64,000 nucleotides of DNA from Alopecurus myosuroides (Eukaryota > Streptophyta > Magnoliopsida > Poales > Poaceae). Within the stretch, counting starts at the first letter, position 1. Each line of letters opens with the position of its first letter. A program made the position numbers and the translations under genes. Positions 47,114-56,522 of the stretch are shown here, in pieces. The notes beneath the pieces are model-generated. The model saw nothing but the letters and a program-made list of their open reading frames with translations. It ran no database searches and was not told where the DNA came from. The stretch is taken from the NCBI GenBank assembly GCA_028641055.1, contig CM054061.1, forward strand, positions 116,072,019 to 116,136,018, given 5' to 3'.

Positions 47114-47830
47114 TTTAAGTCATGCTTCCACCGTCATGCTTGCCCCGGGGGGCAGGTTGGAGGGATAGGGGGCCCGACAGGGGGTTCTCCGGGTCCGGCT
47201 GGAGAGACTCCGGTCCGGCTGGCGAGCCCACGGGTCTGGCTGAAGAGCCCTCGGGTCCGGCTGGTTGGTGGTTGTAAGGACTGCTATTGGTGAGGTTCCG
47301 GAGCCGGATGGAGCTTTGTCGCCGGTTGGCAGTGTCGGGTGGCCGACTGATTCTGAGTCCTTTGGGCCGGCTGGGTCAGTCGGTAAGATGACGGAGTCAG
47401 AGCACGGTGATGGAGTGATGGACGGCTTGTGCAGGTGCTGGAGGGAGACGACGGGTGGTATTGTTTGCCTGGTGGGGGCAAGCTTGGCGAGCATATCAAC
47501 CGTCTCATTGAGCGCTTGTGGCACATGGTGGAATTCGCATCCTTCAAAGTAGGCACAAAACTGCTGCATGAAAATGTCGTCCTTGTGTCCCAGTTGACGG
47601 AGGTTTGCTGGACGACGAGGTCGGAGTTGTCGAAGCAGAGGATGCATTGAATGTTCATTTCCTTGGCCAACCGAAGACCGTGGATGAGTGCCTCGTATTC
47701 GGCCATGTTGTTCGAGGCCTTGAAGTGTATCTGCGGGGCGTACTCTAGGAGGTCTCCCTTGGGTGATGTGATCGCGATCCTGGCTCCCAAGCCTCCGTGC
47801 ATTTTTGAGTCGTCGAAGTGCATCCGCTAG
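47114..47830 (-). pseudogene. gypsy-C RNase H region
   Basis: The frame at 47823 opens MHFDDSKMHGGLGARIAI, with acidic and Gly residues of the gypsy RNase H, then NNMAEYEALIHGLRLAKEM and CFDNSDLVVQQ. A frameshift near 47600 follows. The remainder codes a Pro-rich linker (SLSSRTRRTPCRAP) to the integrase. Inactive remnant. Confidence 0.75.
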
Positions 47831-49183
47831 TAGGCGGAGTCAGGAACCGGGGGGGGAAGGTATTTAATCTCTGCCTAGTCGACGATGAAGTCTGCCAGAA
47901 CCTATGACTTGATGGCGGTGCAGGGTTGATAGAGCATCGTGTGTGCGGCGTGGTCGACGGTCCATTTGGCCACGTGGCCGGTGGCGTATTTGTTGCCTAT
48001 GATCTATCCAAGCGGCGCCGTGCACACCACGGTGATGGGGTGCTCTTGGAAGTAGTGGCGCATCTTCTTGGCAGCGAACTACACGTCATACGGTAGCTTC
48101 TGGTAATGCGGGTAGTTTTGCTTGGACTGCGATAGTACCTCGCTGAGGTAGTATACCTATCGCTGAACCGGTTGGTCCTTTCCTTCTTCCGGGCGCTCGA
48201 CGACTAGGACGGCGCTGACGACCCGGTTGGTGGCGGCGATGTAGAGCAGCATTAGCTCGCTCGGGGTTGGTGGAGCCAGGACGGGAGCCTGCGTGAGTGT
48301 CCGCCAGAGGTCGCGGAACGCAGATGAACCTGCTGAGTGACGCCATGCAGCCGGAGAATTTCTGTATGTCCCGTAGAACGGTTGGTCGCTCCATCCTTTT
48401 GATGGCAGAGATCTTCTCCGGGTTCGCCTCGATTCCTCGTTCTGATACGAGGAAACCGAGGAGCTGACCTGCAGGTACGCCAAACACACACTTGGTGGGC
48501 TTGAGTTTCATCTTGTAGCGCCTCAGGTTTGCGAAGGTTTCCTTGAGGTCCTCGAGGAGAGTGGATTTCTCCTTTGTCTTCACGATGATGTCGTCCACGT
48601 ATGCATGGACGTTGCGACCGATTTTCTCATGCAGTCACTTATGCATGCACCTTTGGTAGGTGGCGCCGACATTCTTGAGCCGGAAGGGCATGGTAATGTA
48701 GTAGTAGGCCCCGTATGGGGTGATGAATGCTGTCCGGATTTGGTCATCCGGGTTCAGCGGGATATGGTTGTACCCGGAGTAGGTGTCCAAGAATGATAGG
48801 AAGTCGCAGCTGGTGGTGGAGTCGATGACTTGATCGATCCAGGCAAGCGCGAACAGGTCCTTCGAGCATGCCTTGTTTAGGTTGGTGAAGTCGATGCACA
48901 TATGCCATGTGGCGTTCTTCTTCAGGACTAGGACTGGATTTGCTAGCCAATCCGGGTGGTAGACTTCGGTGATGAAGCCGGCCGCCAGTAGCCGGGCAAT
49001 TTCCTCCCCGATGATTCTTCTTCTTTCTTCTCCGAATCTTCAGAGTGGCTTCCTAACCGGCTTGGCGTCTGGCTTGACGTGGAGAGAGTGCTCAGCCAGC
49101 TCCCTCGGTACACCCGACATGTCTCTTGGTTCCCATGTGAATATGTCCCGATTCTCACGGAGGAAGTTGGTGAGCTCGTCTTC
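47831..49183 (-). pseudogene. gypsy-C reverse transcriptase
   Basis: Immediately after the TAG at 49184-49186 the frame reads EDELTNFLRENRDIFTW and MSGVPRELAEHSLHV. A shift near 48950 leads to MCIDFTNLNKACSKDLFALA, FLDTYSGYNHIPLNPDDQ, then YYITMPFRLKNVGATYQRCM with a stop at 48635. The frame then continues through the catalytic YVDD (AYVDDIIVKTKEK, near 48590) and KCVFGVPAGQLLGFLVS. The alignment to gypsy-A RT is close. The thumb and the RT-RNase H connection are broken by several frameshifts. Confidence 0.85.
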
Positions 49184-49555
49184 CTATTTCCAGCTGAGGG
49201 CTCCCCCGAGGGTGAGGAACTTGTCGTCTAGCTGGTTGGGGTTCAACATGATCTTCTTGTGGTCACGGGCGTCTTGGAATTGTGCCTCTCCCATGGGCCT
49301 CTTCCCTTCCGGGATCTCCAGCCGTTCGGCTTCTATCTGCCGTTTGATCTCCTTCAGCTCATGCGCCACCATCAGGGCTTGCGCCATGCGCGAGCCGACT
49401 GCAGCGCAATCGATGGACAACCGGTAATCACCCGTGGCTGTGATGGTGCCGAAGGGTCCCGGCATCTTAATTTTGAGGTAGGCGTAGTGTGGCCCCGCCA
49501 TAAATTTGGCGAGAGCCGAGGGACCTAGGATGGCATGGTACGCGTTGTTGTGGTC
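49184..49555 (-). pseudogene. gypsy-C protease C-terminus and linker
   Basis: The minus strand reads AYHAILGPSALAKFMA (the ILGRPALAKFMA motif with Arg lost), then PGPFGTITATGDYRLSID and the linker to KFLTLGGALSWK, ending at TAG 49184-49186. The N-terminal part and catalytic Asp are absent; LARD-2 abuts it at 49556. Confidence 0.8.
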
Positions 49556-50951
49556 TGATGACCCACAAGTATAGGGGATTGCAACAGTCTTCGAGGGAAG
49601 TAAAACCCAAATTTATTGATTCGACACAAGAGGAGCCAAACAATATTTGTGAGCCTTAACAAGTGAGTTTTCAATTCACCTGCACCTGAAAGTGGACTTG
49701 TTCGCAGTGGTTTATCAGTAGTACCAATTTTATAGTAGCAGCAGCAGTGAAATAATAACAGCAGTAGTATGAAAACAGCAGTAGTGGTGATTGGAGTAAA
49801 CATCGGGATTAAATACTGTAGGCATAAGGATGGATGAATGGGTGTTGCATGGATAAGATAGTTCATATAATGATCAAGTCATGGACATTGCAGATAAATA
49901 AGATAAAGCATCCAAGCACTAAGTAACCATAGGCATGTGTTCCGTAAATAGTCGTACGTGCTCGCAATAAGAACTTTCACAACATCTATTGTCCTACCAG
50001 CCCGTTTTGAGCGGGGCCTCAAGGGAACTACTGGTAATTAAGGTGTTCCTTTTAATAGAACATTGGAGCAAAGCATTAACACTCTGTGAACACATGTGAT
50101 CCTCACATCATAGCCATCCCCTCCGGTTGGGTCCCAATTTCTGTCACTTCGGGGCCTCGGGTTCCGGACAATAATATGTGTAAACAACTTGCAGGTATGA
50201 TCAAGAAACAATAATTATCATCATGATTCAATAACATGCTCAGATATGAGATCATGGCACCCGGGCCCAAAGTGGTAAGTATTAAGCATAACAAGTTGCA
50301 ACAATGTCAATAGCACTAATAGAGGATACTAGGCACTATGCCCTAACAATCACGACATTATTACATGAACGAACTCATCCAATCCCTACCACCCCCTTCA
50401 GCCTAAAGCAGGGGAATTACTCACACATGGATGGGGAAACATGGATGGTCGATGGAGAGGCGTTGGTTATGACGGTGGCGATGATCTAATCCAATTCCCC
50501 GTCCCGGCAGGGTGCCAGAACAGAGTTTCTGAACCCCGAAAAAGGATTCGTGATGGCGGCGGAGCTAGGGACTTCTTTCTGGATAACTATCGAACCCCCT
50601 CGTGTTTTAGGGTTGAAGGACATTTGTAGTCGAAAGGGGAGACCGATGGGGGCTCTGGGTATCCCACACCCTATGTTGGCACGGCCTAGGGGGCACGCCA
50701 GGGGTGGTGTGGCCCCCCTATGGCTCTTCTCTTGGCCTCCTTCTGGCTCCCGGGGTCTTCTGGTGTTTTAGGAGCAATGGGGTCTTTTCTGGGCAATTTC
50801 CCGAAAGTTGATTTTTCTGCACAAAAACGAGACATCAAGGTAATTCTGCTGAAAACAGCGTTAGTCCGTGTTAGTTGCATTCAAAACACACAAGTTTAGA
50901 GGAAAACAATAGGAAAAGTGTTCAGAAAAGGAGATACGTTTCGACGTATCA
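49556..50951 (-). repeat. LARD-2 3' LTR
   Basis: The minus strand starts TGATACGTCGAAACGTATCT at 50951, next to a GGGGGGAGT polypurine tract, and ends TTGTGGGTCATCA at 49556. The overall arrangement resembles the LARD-1 LTR, including the GGGGGGCCACACCACCC-like block (about 50690-50720), but the sequences are clearly different. Confidence 0.75.
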
Positions 50952-52597
50952 ACTCCCCCCAAGCTTAGCTTATTGCTTGTCCTCAAGCAATTCAGTGACA
51001 ATTGAGTGCGATAAAAGACTTTTACGAACACATTTGTTTCATATAATGTAAATATATTCACTATATGATCAAATACTTAGTTATGCTCATGATAATATAC
51101 ATGCAAGATACTGTCACTTAATAGCTATGCAAACCATGAAGAGATAACAACATATTAATAATACACAACATGAAGCATAACTATCTGCAAGATTGTAATG
51201 TTCATAATAGGATCTGATAAAGTGGTATCTCGCTTGCCCTTATGTGCGGGGAAAAACATAAATGCCAGTGCACCTCTGAAGTTCAAGGGAAGACTAGAAG
51301 TAAAGATATCAAAGATGTAAGTATCAAGATTATACCACAATCAACCGTTCTTTGGGACAAACACATCACACTAAGAATGATAATTATGCTGTCAAGAAAG
51401 TGCTCAAATAATATGGCGGAGACTCAACATAAAAGTAGAAGAAAGGCCCTTCGCGGAGGGCAGCACAGATTACTCATGCGCTAGAGCTTTTATTTTATTA
51501 AACATAGGTATTGAAAACATTTTTAAGAGAGGTGTATTCTTATGTCAACGAATGGTAAACATACAATACAATACGTCACAAGCCAACTGGATTCACAAGA
51601 GCGGCTCCCATTGTGAAGGACGCAACTGGTTTAGAAGGTCATCACTCTTTCTCTTTTGTTTACACAATTATGTTTTGACTGATAAATTAGGGGCAAAAAT
51701 AGTAAAGAGAATTTGTTTATATTAATTTGGGGTTGGGCACCCCGCTGCCAGCTCTTCTATCATTTGGATAAGCGGATGAAGCTACTAGTACAGGGTGTGA
51801 AATCCAATTAACAAGTGAGATAAAGATTCTCTATTTACGTCCTCATGAGTTAAAACAGGGTCACAAAACAGGAATAATTTTTAGAAAGTTTTATAGGTAG
51901 CACATGAGCATTTTACTTGGAATGGCAGTTAAATACCACATGTAGGTAGGTATGGTGTACACAATGGGAAACTTTGGTTTTTTGGGAGTTGGATGCACGA
52001 GTAGAATTCCATACTCAGTACATGTCAAGGCTAGCAATAGACAAGGAGCGACAATCAAGAGAGCAACAACTATCATAATCATGTTTGCGACAAAGTAAAA
52101 TTAACTGAGGCATAAAATTGATACTAAAACTCTGAGGAAAAATAAATCATTGAGGCTTATTGACTTTTTGTTTTCAGTCTTAGCATGCGTGAGCATGTGC
52201 CAAGTAGATTCAAATGAAACAGTAAGAGGAGGCTACTACAATGTCATACCCTTCTACGAATAGAACAATGCAAACAAATATTTATATGACATGTTATTTA
52301 CCATTAATAAATTGGAACAAATCATGAGAGAGCACGAACTATTAAGCAGCCATTAAGTCACATATATCTTATACCAACAAACTAAGCATGCTCACATAGA
52401 TGGATATATGTACAAAAATGAAAGCAAATAGAATTCATACCAGCCTCTCACCACACTTGAATTGTCGTAGATTGTTATTATTGATCTTCACTTGTGGCTT
52501 GAATAAAATATATAATGAAAACCAAGCTCCAATGGAATCACAGACGACTGTTGAACTCTGCACCAAACTTTACAAAACAAGATAAGAACAACAAATA

Positions 52598-52860
52598 TTT
52601 TTGGGTTTTTCAGTTAAAGCACGGGTAAAAGAGAACAAGTAAACAAAGCAAAATCTTTTTGGTTTTTTCGAAATGAAGCAAGAATAAAAGAAAACAAGCA
52701 AACAAACAAAACAAAATAGTTTTGGGTTTTTGAATTTTAAACTGCAACTAAAGAGTAAAGCAAAACAACTAAAGAAACAACAGAAATGTTTTTGGTCTTT
52801 TGTGTTTTGGAAAGCGAAAACAAAAAAATAAAAGCGAAATAAATTAAAGAAACGAAAACA
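52598..52860. repeat. Tandem repeat, about 58-69 bp unit, purine-rich on plus strand
   Basis: Four units begin with TTTTTGG(G/T)(T/C)TTTT at about 52598, 52656, 52719 and 52788, each followed by a purine-rich AAAGC...AAACAAGCAAAC-like stretch. On the minus strand the tract is pyrimidine-rich, like the leader of LARD-1 (32480-32560). Confidence 0.6.
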
Positions 52861-53060
52861 AGCGAAAGAAACAAAAAGAAGCAAAGAAAAGAAAACATGG
52901 ATATACAAAGAGCCGACAGAACATGATATATAAATGAGTGTGATGTCGGTATACCTCCCTCCAAGCTTAGGCTTTTGGCCTAAGTGAAGATCAATCATGG
53001 CGCGTGAAGTGTCCCCACTATGGTGGGTCATCCCTCGCGTGGTCGTACTCGGGCGCATAA

Positions 53061-53378
53061 GTGGAAGATGATGCAGCGCGTGCGTAGTCATAGCCGAGGT
53101 GCTGATATGGAATTCCCGTGGTGTCGTAGGGCTGGACGAAATCACTATCGTCCCCCTCTCTGGCATCCTCCCCTTCCTGACGACGGCGACGAAGGCGCGG
53201 TGCTCGCCAAACTGGACAACGGAGCCGTTGTCCGGGAGAGTGGGGCCCTTGATGGCCCCGGTGATATTGATCACACAATCAACGGTATCGAAAGTCACAA
53301 CGAGGCCGGTGACGACGCGTCCCCCAGTCTCGGATGAAGATGGTCCCACGCAGAACACAGACTCATCCGTCGCCATAT
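53061..53378 (-). other. gypsy-C leader and gag start
   Basis: After the primer-binding site the minus strand is open (MATDESVFCVGPSSSETG ... NGSVVQFGEHRAFVAVVR), apparently the 5' leader/gag start of gypsy-C. I do not recognise the protein. The gag domain is missing and the frame runs into LARD-2. Confidence 0.4.
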
Positions 53379-53396
53379 GCCCCACGGTGGGCGCCA
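53379..53396 (-). other. gypsy-C primer-binding site
   Basis: Minus strand TGGCGCCCACCGTGGGGC, two bases from the LTR end. Confidence 0.75.
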
Positions 53397-53398
53397 AC

Positions 53399-54300
53399 TA
53401 TCGTGGTATCGATCACGGCAACACCAGAAGGTGTTCCTAATGGTGTTTAAAGAGGGGACATGCTAGCAGAAGGTGGCGTTGGCGTGGGATTGGGTAGCAA
53501 CCGTGTAGACACACGATGTACCCAAGTTCAGGGCCCTCACGTTGAGGTAAAATTCCTACTCCTGCTTATCTCTCTTTGCTATCGATGCACAAGTTACAAA
53601 GCTGCACCTGGAGATGTGTTCGAGTGTAAAGGTGGAAGTGAAAAGGAATGAGTCTCCTGCTATCGATGTTGGGTCAGTCCTTATATACTGTCGAACTGGC
53701 CAGCTTACAGGTGGGGCCGGCTGGTACAAGACCAGCCGGAGAGATTCTTGGACAAGCGCCCCTCGTCCTTGCGCCCCCGAATCCGGTTGGTGCCGTACCA
53801 CGCGCCGTATCGTGGCAGGGTCGTGCCCATCTTCGCGTACCTGGCAGCCACTCCTAGCCACCCGATTGCCCATGCCACCGTACCCGAGCCGTATGCAGGG
53901 TACTGCGGACCCATGCGGAAGGTACCGCGGGGGTAGGCAGGTACCGGCTAGTCTCATATTGAAGTACAGCTCACCATACGCGGGTACGGGAAGCTCATTC
54001 CCGAGTACCCCGAGACGGTGGGGAGTAAGTGTACCGTAGGGGTAGAGTTGCATTGTGGCTTGCATAGGCCTAAGAGTTGGAGTGTGTAGTCATTCCTTCC
54101 CCTACTGCCTTGACTTTGCGACCATATGAACGGGGTCTCCGTCCGGCTGACCAACCGGCAATCGGGCGAGGATCCCACCTGGCTGGTAGAAGAAACACCG
54201 AGGTGTGCCCGTACGACACCCTGGACGTACGCGGGAAGTGTTTAGCCGTTGGCTATTTCTTTCCGGTTTCTTGAAGCACCCGAGGATCATCCCCGCGACA
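53399..54300 (-). repeat. gypsy-C 5' LTR
   Basis: About 902 bp, from TGTCGCGGGGATGATCC (at 54300, minus strand) to the primer-binding site. The last bases read ...CACGATA where CA is expected, a likely C to T change. A minus-strand TATATAA box lies at 53691-53697. The outer end is judged from TG...CA and the start of copia-C-like sequence. Confidence 0.6.
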
Positions 54301-54867
54301 AGACCCGTGAATGTTACACCATAGTGGTAACCCAACCTATTTGATCAGAGATCCCGTGAATTGGGACCTGGGAAGAACCAGCTAGTGGTTTGGCTGAGGA
54401 GAGTATTTGATAAACCCTCTCTAAGTGATGATGCATAACTCTCGAAGAGCTGCAAGGCAGGTTGGCAACATTCCTTAATGTGTTTATGTTGGCTATTCAT
54501 AGCAAAACATGTTGTCCTACAGAACATTCTTGAAAGAACACACCTATGTGAGTCCGACTGTAAACGTCGCAGTCTACGAGATTTAGGTGATTTCTAGTAA
54601 ACTCATGAAGAGACCACGGAGTACGACGCATATACTCCACCCGTGGGGTAGGCTACTGCAGCCAAGTACTAGTTATGACTTTGAGTAAAGTCTATTGTCA
54701 CAAAACTTGCAATTCAAGGCATGATCCATTGTTCAAGTTGCTGATAGATGTATCTTAAGACTCTAGGCAGAACTTCAACTTAAAAGTCTCTCCTGAAACA
54801 CTAGTATATAAACAAGTAGCGAGGATTGGCAAATTTTTAAATGGACATTTGAGATCTGGTGGGGGAT

Positions 54868-55835
54868 TGCTGAAAATATTGAGCCCAAATTGAGTAAGCC
54901 CAATAGCAAATGCTGAAATCTCAAAATGGCCGATGTGTACAAGTGAGTGGTCGGAGTGGGAAGTTTAGTCCAACATTATAAGTTTGAGGAGTTGCACACC
55001 ACCTTATAAGGTTGAGTGTTGTAGGGATTGTATGTGAGTGAGAAGAGGAGAGCCTCTGGCTCACTCCTTCTCCTCCTCCGCCGCTCGCTCGTCTCGACTC
55101 GACACGTCGCGATCGCGTTTCGTGAATCGAGCCTCGAGCCGAGACAACATTTGTCTTTATTTTGCTGTTTTGGAAAACCGAGTTCATAGTCGTGACGGAC
55201 GCGTCACAACTGAGGTGGTTCGGGTCGCTCCCGTATCGTGTGCTGCAATCGACTCGGACGTGCGGCGTGGGCCTCCCGTGTCGCACCCGTTAGGGTTTTC
55301 CGAACCGCGCTATAAAAGGCACGCGCCGTGGGCGCTGTACACATACCGAAACCAATCTAGGTTTGCCACACCTCGTTCCTTGCGCCGCCACCGTAGTCTA
55401 CTCCATCCCGAGCGCCGGCGTCCACCGGCAAACGGGAGAGCAGGTCTCCGGAACCAATCGCCTTTGTGATCCTGTACGGGAGGGGGCGAATTAGGTTTTG
55501 GGAAGCGCTTCGCGCAAGTGCTCGCTGCTTCCACGACGACTTGTCTGCCTAGCAAGTCAGGCGGTGCTATGTACCGCCGCCTCAAGCGTCGTCTACTCCG
55601 ACCCGTCATCGCCAACGTTGTCATCAACAACGTTTCTACAAACGATCGGTACGGAATCTGTGTCCCGATCTGTTTGTTTAACATGTCTATTGTTTACATG
55701 TTTAGTGAGATCGTGTTGCTGTTATTCACGTTGTCTACTGCATCTAGTATATTCGAGTACCAAATGTTAATAGCTTCTTTTGTCATGATTTATATTTTAC
55801 AATTAATCGTGGGAATTATGTCTAATTATTCAACA
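54868..55835 (+). repeat. copia-C 3' LTR
   Basis: About 968 bp from TGCTGAAAATATTGAGCCC to ATTCAACA. It holds a TATA box, TATAAAAG, at 55311-55318 followed by a GC-rich leader. No second copy is in the window. Confidence 0.6.
55311..55318 (+). promoter_or_regulatory. TATA box in copia-C LTR
   Basis: CGCGCTATAAAAGGCACG, a good match to a plant TATA box in GC-rich surroundings, in the expected place inside the LTR. Confidence 0.6.
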
Positions 55836-56522
55836 AAATTCTCATCCTGGTAAAAAAATCCCAATTTTTCTGATAATTTTAAATTTTAACAAAAATCTCT
55901 AGGCAAGTTACATTGGGATTCGATTTTTTTGAATTTTCAACTTATGGTTTTCAATTCGTCCGATAACCGGTCGGAATTTTTTGGTAACCGCGGTAAACTA
56001 GAAATCCCGACCCCCCCCCTCCCCCCGGATTTTTTTTCTACCCGGAACCAAAACCTTGGTTGGAATTCGCGCCATGGGAATTCAACAGTGCATCTGACGT
56101 GCGACGCCACCCTCCTCTGGTTCTGCAGAAGAGGCAACTTTTCAAGGAGGACCAAAAAATAGACACGCTCGAGCTGCAAGAGCCCGTAGAGAATGGAGTA
56201 GGTTTTGGTTGTACATTGTACTTTCGGAGAGCGAGCCGCCCACTGCGTCGCGTGGCAGCGGTGTCGTGCGCTGGTTGGTTCACGGGACGGCTGCCGTTGC
56301 CATGTTCTAGCGCAGGCCCTGTGAAGCTGTGCCTGACTGCTGAGGCATGTTTCCATCTCACTTTCGAGTTTTGACCCAGCTGTCTGCTCGAATTCGCTCC
56401 TTTGGTTCTGCAGAACAGGCAACGTTCCAAGGAGAACCAAACAAATAGGCACGCTCAAGCTGCTGGATTCTTTGGCCAAGTGTGCGTGCCCTTCGAGCTC
56501 GGCATGATTCTGGAACGCCATT
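55836..56522 (-). other. 5' flank of a lost DUF1618 copy, next to tandem unit 3
   Basis: From about 56060 the sequence matches the promoter side of D1 (18760-18970). Shared stretches are GGAGAGCGAGCCGC, GGCTGCCGT and TTCGAGTTTTGACCCAGCTG. No coding exon follows on the lower-coordinate side, because copia-C lies there. It therefore looks like the upstream region of another DUF1618 copy whose gene was lost. A run of C (about 56010-56025) lies in the spacer at its left. Confidence 0.5.

Larger units (their letters stand above)
49556..53060 (-). mobile_element. LARD-2: minus-oriented relative of LARD-1, 5' truncated
   Basis: Its 3' LTR (49556-50951) and part of the internal region are present; the 5' LTR is missing. 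It interrupts the gypsy-C protease. On the minus strand the internal region matches the LARD-1 3' internal region, while the LTR is different. The join with the gypsy-C leader is set near 53060 by where element-typical GGCCAAAAGCCTAAGCTTGG sequence gives way. This right edge is a guess. Confidence 0.6.
41880..54300 (-). mobile_element. gypsy-C: Tat-like gypsy retrotransposon with antisense ORF, split by LARD-2
   Basis: On the minus strand it has a 5' LTR (53399-54300), primer-binding site, a short leader, then (after LARD-2, 49556 to about 53060) protease C-terminus, RT, RNase H and integrase. Beyond integrase it has an oppositely directed ORF. Most of gag and the 3' LTR are missing. An antisense ORF between pol and the 3' LTR is a known feature of several Tat-lineage elements. 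The element appears to have inserted into copia-C at 54301. Confidence 0.75.
54301..55835 (+). mobile_element. copia-C: 3' end of a copia element
   Basis: The part at 54301-54867 looks like the sequence between RNase H and the 3' LTR of a copia element, and ends GGTGGGGGATT, a polypurine tract. The LTR follows. No pol coding sequence is present; gypsy-C abuts it on the left. Confidence 0.6.

Noticed and set aside
52598..52860. Evenly spaced repeats considered as a CRISPR-like array
   Set aside because: The units are imperfect, of varying length and low complexity, in a plant retrotransposon; there are no spacers or associated genes.
52570..53397. A minus-strand frame with very hydrophobic, Phe-rich sequence resembling a membrane protein
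   Set aside because: The hydrophobic part is the pyrimidine-rich tandem repeat of LARD-2, where Phe, Leu, Ser and Cys codons are expected by composition alone.
53399..54300. 3' LTR of gypsy-C equated with the minus-oriented LTR-like sequence at 30117-41880
   Set aside because: The ends differ (TGCAGAATTTT against TATCGTGGTATC), so the two cannot be the LTR pair of one element.
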